Below are positions 44,117-50,582 of a stretch of 50,582 bases of DNA, piece after piece. The notes below the pieces were generated by a model that was not told the DNA's origin, searched no databases, and saw nothing but the letters and a program-made list of their open reading frames with translations. Every line of letters begins with the position of its first letter. The first letter of the stretch is position 1. The stretch comes from Polyangiaceae bacterium. Lineage in GTDB: Bacteria; Myxococcota_A; Polyangia; Nannocystales; Nannocystaceae. The stretch is taken from contig JALSIN010000362.1 of assembly GCA_026989935.1 (NCBI GenBank), positions 1 to 50,582 of the forward strand. Direction: 5' to 3'. The translations under genes and the position numbers were made by a program.

Positions 44117-45676
44117 ATGACGATCTCCGCCCTCTCCGACGCCCCGCACCTCGTCCGAAGCGGCCGCTGGATCCTGGCCGCAGCCTTGCTCGCCACCGGC
44201 TGCAAGAAGCAGGCGGACACCGCGACCCCGGAACCCGCCGCGCCGCCCCCGGCCGAACAACCCGCCCCGGAGCAGGCCAAGGCCCCCGAGCGCGAGTATC
44301 CCGATCCCCCGCCCCCGTCCGATCCCAAGCCGGTCAACTTCCCCGAGGTCCAGGAGTTTCGCATGGACAACGGGCTGAAGGTCTACGTGGTGGAAAACCA
44401 CGAGGTGCCCGTGGTCTCGGCCCGCCTCGTGATCAAGGCCGGCACCATGGACGACGAGCACGTGGCGGAGTTTACCGCGGACATGCTCGGCGAGGGCACC
44501 AAGAGCCGCTCGAAGGCCAAGATCGACGAGGCCATCGAGTTCGTCGGCGGCAGCCTGTGGGCCGGCGCCGGGGTCCACGCCACCACGGTCAGCGCCCGCG
44601 CCCTCAAGAAGGACCTCAAGCTGGCGCTGACCTTGATGGCCGACGAGATCATGAACCCGGCCTTCCCCGCCGACAGCCTCGAAAAGCTCAAGAAGCAGGC
44701 CAAGACCTCCCTCGACTCGGCCAAGGCGGACCCCGGCACCCTCGCCTCCACCCTGTTCGACATGGTGGCCTATCCGGAGGGGCACCCCTACGGCCGCCCC
44801 TTCCCCAAGCCCGAGGACATCGACAAGGTCACCGTGGATGACCTCAAGAAGTTCCACGCGACCTTCTACCGCTCGAACAACGCCTATCTCATCCTGTCGG
44901 GCGACATCACGAAGGAGGACGCCCAGCCCCTGCTCAAGCGCACGCTCGGCAAGTGGAAGCCGGTCGATCCCAAGGACCTTCCGCCGAACCCGCTCAACAA
45001 GTTCACGAAATACGACCTGCCCCAGGACCTCGTCGTCCACCTGGTGGATCGACCGGGGTCCGCCCAGGCGGAGATCCGCGTCGGGAACCTGGCGCTGGCA
45101 CGCAACCATCCCGACTGGATCAAGCTCGAGGTGGCCAACGCCATCCTGGGCGAGGGGTCGAACGGCCGTCTGTTCATGGACATCCGCGAGGAGCGGGGCC
45201 TAACGTACGGGATCTACTCGCACGTCGCGTCCGGCCAGGCCCCCGGCACCTTCGTCATCTCCACGCGCACGAAGACCAAGAAGACGGCGGACATGATGAC
45301 CGCCATTTTCGAGCACATCGACAAGATCCGCGACGAGAAGCCCACCGAGGAGGAGTTTTCCACGGTGCAGCGCAAGCTGACGGGGAAGTTCCCCCTGGAG
45401 ATCGAGACGGCCGATCAGGTCGCCGGCAAGGTGCGGACGATCCTCGAGTACAACCTGCCGAAGGACTACTACCGCACGTACCGTGACAACGTGGCGGCGG
45501 TCACCCCCGAGGACGTGCGCACCGTGGCCCGCAAGTACATCCACGCGGTGCCGCACATCGTCATCGTGGGCAAGGCCAAGAAGATCGAAAAACAGATCAA
45601 GAAGGCCCTGCCCACGGCGAAGATCGTCAAGTACAACACGGACCTCGAACGCATCGACGGCGCCAAGAAGGGGTAG
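44117..45676 (+). CDS. M16 family non-catalytic partner, lipoprotein
   Basis: The 519-residue protein has lipobox LATGC (Cys29) and a Pro/Ala/Glu linker (about 34-75), followed by an M16 domain. Where the catalytic subunit has HxxEH this protein reads EHVAEFTADML, so no zinc site remains. It keeps RGLTYGIYS at about 357-365, the Arg/Tyr motif that non-catalytic M16B partners supply to hold the substrate. It is therefore not a broken gene but the expected partner of 42649-44076, here anchored to a membrane by lipid. AAGGAAAC precedes ATG 44117. A terminator follows. Confidence 0.94.
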   Translation: MTISALSDAPHLVRSGRWILAAALLATGCKKQADTATPEPAAPPPAEQPAPEQAKAPEREYPDPPPPSDPKPVNFPEVQEFRMDNGLKVYVVENHEVPVVSARLVIKAGTMDDEHVAEFTADMLGEGTKSRSKAKIDEAIEFVGGSLWAGAGVHATTVSARALKKDLKLALTLMADEIMNPAFPADSLEKLKKQAKTSLDSAKADPGTLASTLFDMVAYPEGHPYGRPFPKPEDIDKVTVDDLKKFHATFYRSNNAYLILSGDITKEDAQPLLKRTLGKWKPVDPKDLPPNPLNKFTKYDLPQDLVVHLVDRPGSAQAEIRVGNLALARNHPDWIKLEVANAILGEGSNGRLFMDIREERGLTYGIYSHVASGQAPGTFVISTRTKTKKTADMMTAIFEHIDKIRDEKPTEEEFSTVQRKLTGKFPLEIETADQVAGKVRTILEYNLPKDYYRTYRDNVAAVTPEDVRTVARKYIHAVPHIVIVGKAKKIEKQIKKALPTAKIVKYNTDLERIDGAKKG

Positions 45677-45697
45677 CCCCCGACGGTGCCCACCCGG

Positions 45698-45733
45698 CGC
45701 GCCCGGTCTCCTACACGAGGCCGGGCGCGTTTG
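45698..45733. terminator. Intrinsic terminator after the M16 pair
   Basis: CGCGCCCGG (45698-45706) and CCGGGCGCG (45721-45729) form a perfect 9-bp stem with a 14-base loop, followed by TTT. It lies about 20 bases after the M16 stop and may also serve the converging gene ending at 45767. Confidence 0.7.
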
Positions 45734-45766
45734 CGTCGAGGGGCACGCCGGACGGGGCCCGGGCCC

Positions 45767-46672
45767 CTATGGCAGCGGCTCGACGCTGCGCGCGGGCACC
45801 GGGCTCGGAGGATCCCCGCAGCTCTTGGGACGCACGAGGCTCGTCGGGCGGCTGCGCACCACCAGGCGCACGGGGCCGTCGCCGGTCGAAAGTCGCACGA
45901 TGGTGCGGTCGGCGCCGTCCTGCTCGACGGCCACAGTTTCGTCGGGCAGCAGCCGCCCCGCGCGCGCCAGCCACCAGGCGATCGCAACCTGCACGGCCGC
46001 CGGCCGGCCGATCCGGCCGCGGTAGCGATCCGCGAGGGCGCCTTCGTCCCCGCGCGCGAAGGCGGCCAGGCGCGGCGCGTCCTTCGGTTCGAGCCAGCCG
46101 AAGATCTCCCCCCGCGGCAGCACGATCGCCGTGGCCGCGAAGCGGTGGCCGCCCAGGTGGCTCGTGCCCAGCACGCAGACGCCGCCATGGCGCGACAGCG
46201 CCGCCGCGAAGCGCACGCCGAACCGGGCGCAGCAGGCGTCGCGGCGGCCGTGCACGCACACCAGCACCACGGGGGCCGACTCGCGCCGAAGCGGCGGGGC
46301 CGCGGGACCGCCGGCGAAGAATGCGGCGCAGGCCTCGGGGGTCAGCGCGACCGGGTCCGCCGAGGCCATCTGCGGCGTGGGCCCGCCCGTGCGCGCGAGC
46401 AGGGCGCGGGGGGGCCCATCCGTGGGCGGTGCCGCCCCGACGGCGCGAGAAAGCTGCACGCGCACGGACGGCTCGGCGCGCGCCCAGTCCGCCAGCGGCG
46501 CGAGGGCGCGGGGCCAGGCGACCTCCTCGGGGATGGTCGCCGGCCACGGTCCGGGCTGGGGCAGCACCAACAGGTTCTCGGTGGCCTCCGGAGCCGTGCC
46601 GAACAGCGGCTCACGCGCGGCGCGGGCCGCCACGGCGCACGGCGGCGAGAGATCGCGGTCGGCGGCGGTCAC
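45767..46672 (-). CDS. Sucrase/ferredoxin-like family protein
   Basis: The 301-residue protein has CVHGRRDACCARFG at about 174-187 and TSHLGGHRFAATAIVLPRG at about 204-222. Both are hallmarks of the sucrase/ferredoxin-like family (thioredoxin-like fold; some members bind an Fe-S cluster through these Cys and His). The Cys and His expected for a cluster are present. The N-terminal part has further Cys (PPCAVAARA) and a Pro/Ala-rich middle. Biochemical role in bacteria is poorly known. GTG 46672 is divergent from glmS by 77 bases. Confidence 0.85.
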   Translation of the reverse strand: MTAADRDLSPPCAVAARAAREPLFGTAPEATENLLVLPQPGPWPATIPEEVAWPRALAPLADWARAEPSVRVQLSRAVGAAPPTDGPPRALLARTGGPTPQMASADPVALTPEACAAFFAGGPAAPPLRRESAPVVLVCVHGRRDACCARFGVRFAAALSRHGGVCVLGTSHLGGHRFAATAIVLPRGEIFGWLEPKDAPRLAAFARGDEGALADRYRGRIGRPAAVQVAIAWWLARAGRLLPDETVAVEQDGADRTIVRLSTGDGPVRLVVRSRPTSLVRPKSCGDPPSPVPARSVEPLP

Positions 46673-46749
46673 GGGTGGGAGTGTAACCCCGCCGCCCTCG
46701 CCGGGCCGCGGGCGGATCGGTCGGCCGTGGCGTATAGTTCCTTGCCTCC

Positions 46750-48591
46750 ATGTGCGGGATCATCGCCTACACGGGCGCGCGCGCCGCCTACCCGATCCTC
46801 GTCGAGGGGCTGCGCCGCCTGGAGTACCGGGGGTACGACTCGGCGGGCGTGGCGGTGCAGGCCCCGTCGGGCGCTCCGACCATCGTCCGCGCAGAAGGAA
46901 AGCTCCACCGCCTCGAAGCCCGCCTGCGGGACGAGGCGCCGGACGGCAGCACCGGCATCGGGCACACCCGGTGGGCCACCCACGGCCCCCCCACGGAGCG
47001 AAACGCCCACCCCCACCGCTTCGGCAAGGTGTGCGTGGTGCACAACGGGATCATCGAGAACCATCGTGCGCTCAAGCAGACGCTGCGCGACGCGGGGCAC
47101 ACGTTCGACTCCGAGACCGACACCGAGGTGTTCGCCCACCTCATCGACCGCGCGGTACGCACGGCCCCGGGCCGCCCCCTGGCCGAATCCGTGCGCGAGG
47201 CCCTCGGCGCCGTGCGGGGCACCTGGGCGCTTTGCGTGCTGCACGACGACCATCCCGGCCGGGTCGTGGCGGCCCGTCACGGGGCCCCGCTCATCGTGGG
47301 CCTGCCCGAGGACGACGGCGAGCCGGAGATCTTCGTAGCCTCCGACGTGGCCGCCCTGCTGCCGTACACGCGCCGGGTCGTGGACCTCGAAGACGGTGAC
47401 GTGGTGTCCCTTGCGCCCGACGGTGCCACGATCGTCGATGCCACCGGCACGGTCGTCGAGCGCCCCGCCCGCACGGTTCCCTGGAGCCCGCTGGCGGCCG
47501 AGAAGCAGGGCTTCAAGCACTTCATGCGCAAGGAGATCCACGAGCAGCCGCAGGCCATCGCCGACACGCTGCTCGGTCGCGTGCGCCTTTCGGACGCGGA
47601 TGCCGCCCTCGACGAGCTGCCCGACGCCGTCTTCGCCGCCCGGCGGATCGTCGTGGTGGCCTGCGGCACCTCCTACCACGCCGGCCTGGCCCTGCAGTAC
47701 CTGGCCGAGTCCCTCGTTCGGATCCCCGTACGCTGCGAGGTCGCCAGCGAGTTCCGCTACCGCGACCCCGTGCTGCTCGACGGCGACGTGGTGCTGGCGA
47801 TCTCCCAGTCGGGCGAGACGGCCGACACCCTCGCGGCCGTCGCCGAGGCCAGGCGCCGCGGTCGAACCGTGGCCGCCGTCTGCAACGTCGTCGGTAGCTC
47901 CCTGGCCCGCACGGCCGACGCCGTGGTCTACACCCACGCCGGCCCCGAGATCAGCGTCGCCTCGACCAAGGCCTTCACCACGCAGCTTACGGCGCTGTTG
48001 CTCCTGGCCGTGGCGCTCGGCCGGCGGCGCGGCACCCTGGACCCGGCGCGGGCGCTTTCGATCCTCGAGGCCCTGCGCGCCGCCCCCGAGGCGATCGGCC
48101 GCGTCCTGGCCGGCGAGGAGGCGATCCGCGCCATCGCCCGGCGCTACGTGGACGCGCGCAACATGCTGTACCTGGGGCGCGGCCTGGGCTACCCGGTCGC
48201 CCTCGAAGGCGCCCTCAAGCTCAAGGAGATCTCCTACATCCACGCCGAGGGCTACCCCAGCGGCGAGATGAAGCACGGCCCCATCGCCCTGGTGGACGCC
48301 ACCTTGCCCGTGGTCGCCATCGCCACCCCCGGCCCGGGCTACGAGAAGGTCCTGTCGAACCTCGAGGAGGTCCGCGCCCGGGGCGGGCGGATCGTCGCCC
48401 TGTCGGCCGCCGGCGACGAGGCCGTGGCCGCCCTGGCCGACCACGTGATCCCCGTCCCCGAGGTCCACGAGGCCGTCGCCCCCATCGTGGCCACGGTGCC
48501 GCTGCAGCTTTTCGCCTACCACGTGGCCGACGCCAAGGGCACGGACGTGGACCAGCCGCGCAACCTCGCCAAGTCCGTCACGGTGGAGTAG
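46750..48591 (+). CDS. glmS: Glutamine--fructose-6-phosphate aminotransferase (isomerizing)
   Basis: It makes glucosamine-6-phosphate from fructose-6-phosphate and glutamine, the first step to UDP-GlcNAc. The 613-residue protein starts MCGIIAYTG with nucleophile Cys2, then RRLEYRGYDSAGVA and GHTRWATHGPPTERNAHPH of the glutaminase domain. Two SIS isomerase domains follow (VVACGTSYHAGLALQYL, AISQSGETADTL, EGALKLKEISYIHAEGYPSGEMKHGP) and the conserved end DQPRNLAKSVTVE. Length is normal. TATAGT at 46733-46738 ends 11 bases before the ATG, so the leader is short; no ribozyme is present. Confidence 0.98.
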   Translation: MCGIIAYTGARAAYPILVEGLRRLEYRGYDSAGVAVQAPSGAPTIVRAEGKLHRLEARLRDEAPDGSTGIGHTRWATHGPPTERNAHPHRFGKVCVVHNGIIENHRALKQTLRDAGHTFDSETDTEVFAHLIDRAVRTAPGRPLAESVREALGAVRGTWALCVLHDDHPGRVVAARHGAPLIVGLPEDDGEPEIFVASDVAALLPYTRRVVDLEDGDVVSLAPDGATIVDATGTVVERPARTVPWSPLAAEKQGFKHFMRKEIHEQPQAIADTLLGRVRLSDADAALDELPDAVFAARRIVVVACGTSYHAGLALQYLAESLVRIPVRCEVASEFRYRDPVLLDGDVVLAISQSGETADTLAAVAEARRRGRTVAAVCNVVGSSLARTADAVVYTHAGPEISVASTKAFTTQLTALLLLAVALGRRRGTLDPARALSILEALRAAPEAIGRVLAGEEAIRAIARRYVDARNMLYLGRGLGYPVALEGALKLKEISYIHAEGYPSGEMKHGPIALVDATLPVVAIATPGPGYEKVLSNLEEVRARGGRIVALSAAGDEAVAALADHVIPVPEVHEAVAPIVATVPLQLFAYHVADAKGTDVDQPRNLAKSVTVE

Positions 48592-48756
48592 ACGCGTCTG
48601 CGCGGTCGTCCCGCGCCCCCGCCCCGGCGGTGCGCCCCTCTGCCCGGCGCCCGGCCCGCAGAGGGCCGGCGGGCAAGGGCGCATTCCCTGCGGGGGCCGA
48701 CGGGGGCAAGGGGCGGCCGCCCCCGCCCGCGACGGGATGGGCTCGCGCCCGGGCCT

Positions 48757-49266
48757 TCAGGAAGCGGGCTCGAGCCGGCCCCCGCGCCGCACCAGGTGGC
48801 CCGATCGCCCGCCGCCCTTTTCGACCAGCTCGACGGACTCGATGGCGAGCGACCGGTCGAGGGCCTTGCACATGTCCACCACGCAAAGGGCCGCGCCGGC
48901 GGCGGCGCACAGGGCCTCCATCTCGGGCCCCGTCCGGTCCACGGCCGCCACGGACGCCTCGATGTCCACCCAGGGACCGGCCTCGTCGGGGCGGACCGCC
49001 ACCTCCACGCGCACCACGGCGATCGGGTGGCACAGGGGCACCAGGGCGGGGGTGGCCTTCGCGGCGCCGATCCCCGCGAGGCGGGCGGCGGCGCACACGT
49101 CCCCCTTGGCGACCTCGTTGCGGGCGATGCGGGCGACCGTCTCGGCCTGCATCCGCACCCGCGCCCGCGCCCGGGCGAACCGCCGGGTGACGGGTTTGTC
49201 CGCCACGTCCACCATCCGCATCCGCCCCTGCTCGTCGAGATGGGTCCAGGCGTCGCGGTCGCGCAC
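48757..49266 (-). CDS. moaC: Cyclic pyranopterin monophosphate synthase MoaC
   Basis: MoaC converts the MoaA product to cPMP in molybdenum cofactor synthesis. The 169-residue protein has MVDVADKPVTRRFA at about 18-31, the substrate loop PLCHPI near 76-81, TGPEMEALCAA near 112-122 and DMCKALDRSLAIESVEL near 130-146, all expected residues present. GTG 49266 lies 6 bases after TGCTAGCCT. No other moa/moe gene is nearby. It converges on glmS across 165 GC-rich bases that can form hairpins but show no gene. Confidence 0.96.
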   Translation of the reverse strand: MRDRDAWTHLDEQGRMRMVDVADKPVTRRFARARARVRMQAETVARIARNEVAKGDVCAAARLAGIGAAKATPALVPLCHPIAVVRVEVAVRPDEAGPWVDIEASVAAVDRTGPEMEALCAAAGAALCVVDMCKALDRSLAIESVELVEKGGGRSGHLVRRGGRLEPAS

Positions 49267-49272
49267 GGGGCG

Positions 49273-49281
49273 AGGCTAGCA
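49273..49281 (-). promoter_or_regulatory. Extended -10-like motif TGCTAGCCT
   Basis: It ends 6 bases before the moaC GTG, the distance expected for a leaderless transcript. Confidence 0.5.
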
Positions 49282-49404
49282 CGGCCGCGGCGCCACGCGG
49301 GCCGCACCGGAAAAGTCCGCCGCTGCCCTTTCCGCGCCTTTTCCGGCCGTGATATGCCTGCCCGCGGCACCGGGCGGACGACCGCCCGCAAGGAGCGAAC
49401 CCCC

Positions 49405-50582
49405 ATGATCATCGGCGTCCCCAAGGAGGTCACCCCGGGCGAGCGGCGCGTGGCCGCCACGCCCGAGACGGCCACGCGGCTTGCGAAGCTGGGTTTTTCC
49501 GTGCGGGTGCAGGCGGGCGCGGGCGCGGCGGCGGGCTACGCGGACGCGGCCTACGAGGCCGCGGGCTGCGAGATCGTCCCCACCCCGAAGGACGTGTTCG
49601 GCACCTGCGACGTCGTGCTCAAGGTGCGGCCCCCGGGCCCGAACCCCGACGCCCTCGGGGCCCACGAGGTGGACATGATGCGTTCCGGCGCCACGCTCGT
49701 GTGCTTCCTGTGGCCGGCGCAGAACGAGGCCCTCGTCGAGCGGCTGCGCGCCAAGAAGATCATCGCCTTCGCGATGGATCAGGTGCCGCGGATCACCCGC
49801 GCCCAGAAGATGGACGCCCTTTCCTCCATGGCGAACATCGCCGGCTACCGGGCGGTGATCGAGGCCGCCCACGCCTTTCCCCGCTTCTTCACCGGCCAGA
49901 TCACCGCGGCCGGCAAGGTGCCGCCGGCGAAGGTCCTCGTCATCGGCGCCGGCGTGGCCGGCCTGGCCGCCATCGGCGCCGCCCGGGGCCTGGGCGCGGT
50001 GGTCCGCGCCTTCGACACGCGCCCGGTGGTCAAGGAGCAGGTCGAGTCCATGGGGGCCGAGTTCCTCGAACTCGACTTCGAAGAGGACGGCACCGGGGAG
50101 GGCGGCTACGCCAAGGTGATGTCCAAGGCCTTCATCGAGGCCGAGATGGCGCTGTTTCGCAAGCAGGCCGAGGAGGTGGACATCATCGTCACGACCGCGC
50201 TGATCCCGGGCAAGAAGGCTCCCGTGCTCGTGACCCGCGACATGGTCGAGTCCATGAAGCGCGGCTCGGTGATCGTGGATCTGGCGGCGGAGCAGGGCGG
50301 CAACTGCGAGGTGACGAAACCGGGCGAGCGCGCCGAGCACGAGGGCGTGGTGATCCTCGGCTACACGGACCTGCCGTCGCGCATGGCGAGTGTCGCGAGC
50401 CAGTTCTACGGCATGAACCTGGTCCACTTCCTGGACGAACTGGGCGGCGCAGAGGGCTGGAACATCGACCTCGACAACGAGGTCCTGCGCGGCGCCGTGG
50501 TCACGCACGACGGCGAGCTTCTTTACCCGCCGCCGAAGATCGAGCCGTCGCCGGCGGCCAAGAAGCCGGTGGAGAAGCCGCC
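49405..50582 (+). CDS. pntA: NAD(P) transhydrogenase alpha subunit (partial, runs off window)
   Basis: The transhydrogenase couples hydride transfer between NADH and NADP+ to proton movement; this subunit binds NAD(H). The first 392 residues are visible: MIIGVPKEVTPGERRVAATPET, RAQKMDALSSMANIAGYRAV around 132-151 and the dinucleotide fold KVLVIGAGVAGLAAIG around 173-188. FDTRPVVKEQVESMGAEFLELDF and DLAAEQGGNCEVT follow. It resembles alanine dehydrogenase, but RPVVKEQ and the length favour transhydrogenase. The last residues (PSPAAKKPVEKPP) look like a linker, so the subunit is either the short split form ending soon or continues into membrane helices. AAGGAGCG precedes ATG 49405. The window ends before the stop. 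Confidence 0.95.
   Translation, partial: MIIGVPKEVTPGERRVAATPETATRLAKLGFSVRVQAGAGAAAGYADAAYEAAGCEIVPTPKDVFGTCDVVLKVRPPGPNPDALGAHEVDMMRSGATLVCFLWPAQNEALVERLRAKKIIAFAMDQVPRITRAQKMDALSSMANIAGYRAVIEAAHAFPRFFTGQITAAGKVPPAKVLVIGAGVAGLAAIGAARGLGAVVRAFDTRPVVKEQVESMGAEFLELDFEEDGTGEGGYAKVMSKAFIEAEMALFRKQAEEVDIIVTTALIPGKKAPVLVTRDMVESMKRGSVIVDLAAEQGGNCEVTKPGERAEHEGVVILGYTDLPSRMASVASQFYGMNLVHFLDELGGAEGWNIDLDNEVLRGAVVTHDGELLYPPPKIEPSPAAKKPVEKP

Noticed and set aside
44117-45676. Second M16 gene as a broken peptidase
   Set aside because: Loss of HxxEH with retention of the Arg/Tyr motif is the normal state of the non-catalytic M16B partner.
46673-46749. glmS ribozyme upstream of glmS
   Set aside because: The gap is only 77 bases, with a -10-like box 11 bases from the ATG; there is no room for the ribozyme fold.
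49405-50582. Alanine dehydrogenase instead of transhydrogenase
   Set aside because: The fold is shared, but DTRPVVKEQVESMGAEF and the Pro/Lys linker after about residue 380 fit the transhydrogenase alpha subunit.

Overview
This 50.6 kb window is very GC-rich and gene-dense. Start codons are often GTG, and stop/start overlaps of the form GTGA are frequent. Its features point to a Myxococcota-like deltaproteobacterium, probably near Nannocystales. These are inference only: lipoproteins with Gly/Ser/Thr/Asp-rich linkers, two Hanks-type kinases (one a kinase-ATPase-TPR fusion), an orphan NtrC-type regulator, and no phage or transposon genes. The window looks like ordinary chromosome carrying several unusual accessory clusters.

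Region 0-12 kb. A GC-rich repeat block lies at the left edge. Next is a three-gene minus-strand operon: an M48-like protein that has lost the catalytic Glu of HExxH, followed by two dynamin-like GTPases. A divergent gene encodes a membrane protein with a basic, disordered tail, followed by a large lipoprotein. A 53-codon remnant of another lipoprotein comes next, then nhaA behind a striking AT-rich palindrome, and a convergent MGMT gene.

Region 12-28 kb. Two lipoproteins lie either side of a hairpin, then the NtrC-type regulator, hisS and ileS (translationally coupled). A further lipoprotein is divergent from ileS. The block from dnaB to the left is dnaB, a Ser/Thr kinase, purine nucleoside phosphorylase and a shortened aldehyde-dehydrogenase-like protein without the catalytic Cys.

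Region 28-36.7 kb. A housekeeping cluster on the minus strand runs tRNA-Gln, prs, rplY, pth, a K+-dependent membrane pyrophosphatase, then rpsF-rpsR-rplI ending in an intrinsic terminator. A 1057-residue kinase/ATPase/TPR protein is divergent from the tRNA.

Region 36.7-42.6 kb. A winged-helix regulator is divergent from a tightly coupled type I secretion operon (ABC, HlyD, TolC). The ABC subunit's nucleotide-binding domain has lost the Walker A Lys, catalytic Glu, Q-loop Gln and H-loop His. The overlapping divergent promoters contain AT-rich operator-like sequence resembling the nhaA palindrome. A minisatellite with UUCG hairpins follows.

Region 42.6-50.6 kb. An M16 peptidase pair (one catalytic, one R/Y-type lipoprotein), a sucrase/ferredoxin-like protein, glmS, moaC, and the start of pntA, which runs off the window.

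The best candidates for something undescribed are the pseudo-M48 plus twin dynamin operon, the secretion operon with a dead-looking ATPase, and the possible shared operator linking nhaA to that operon.
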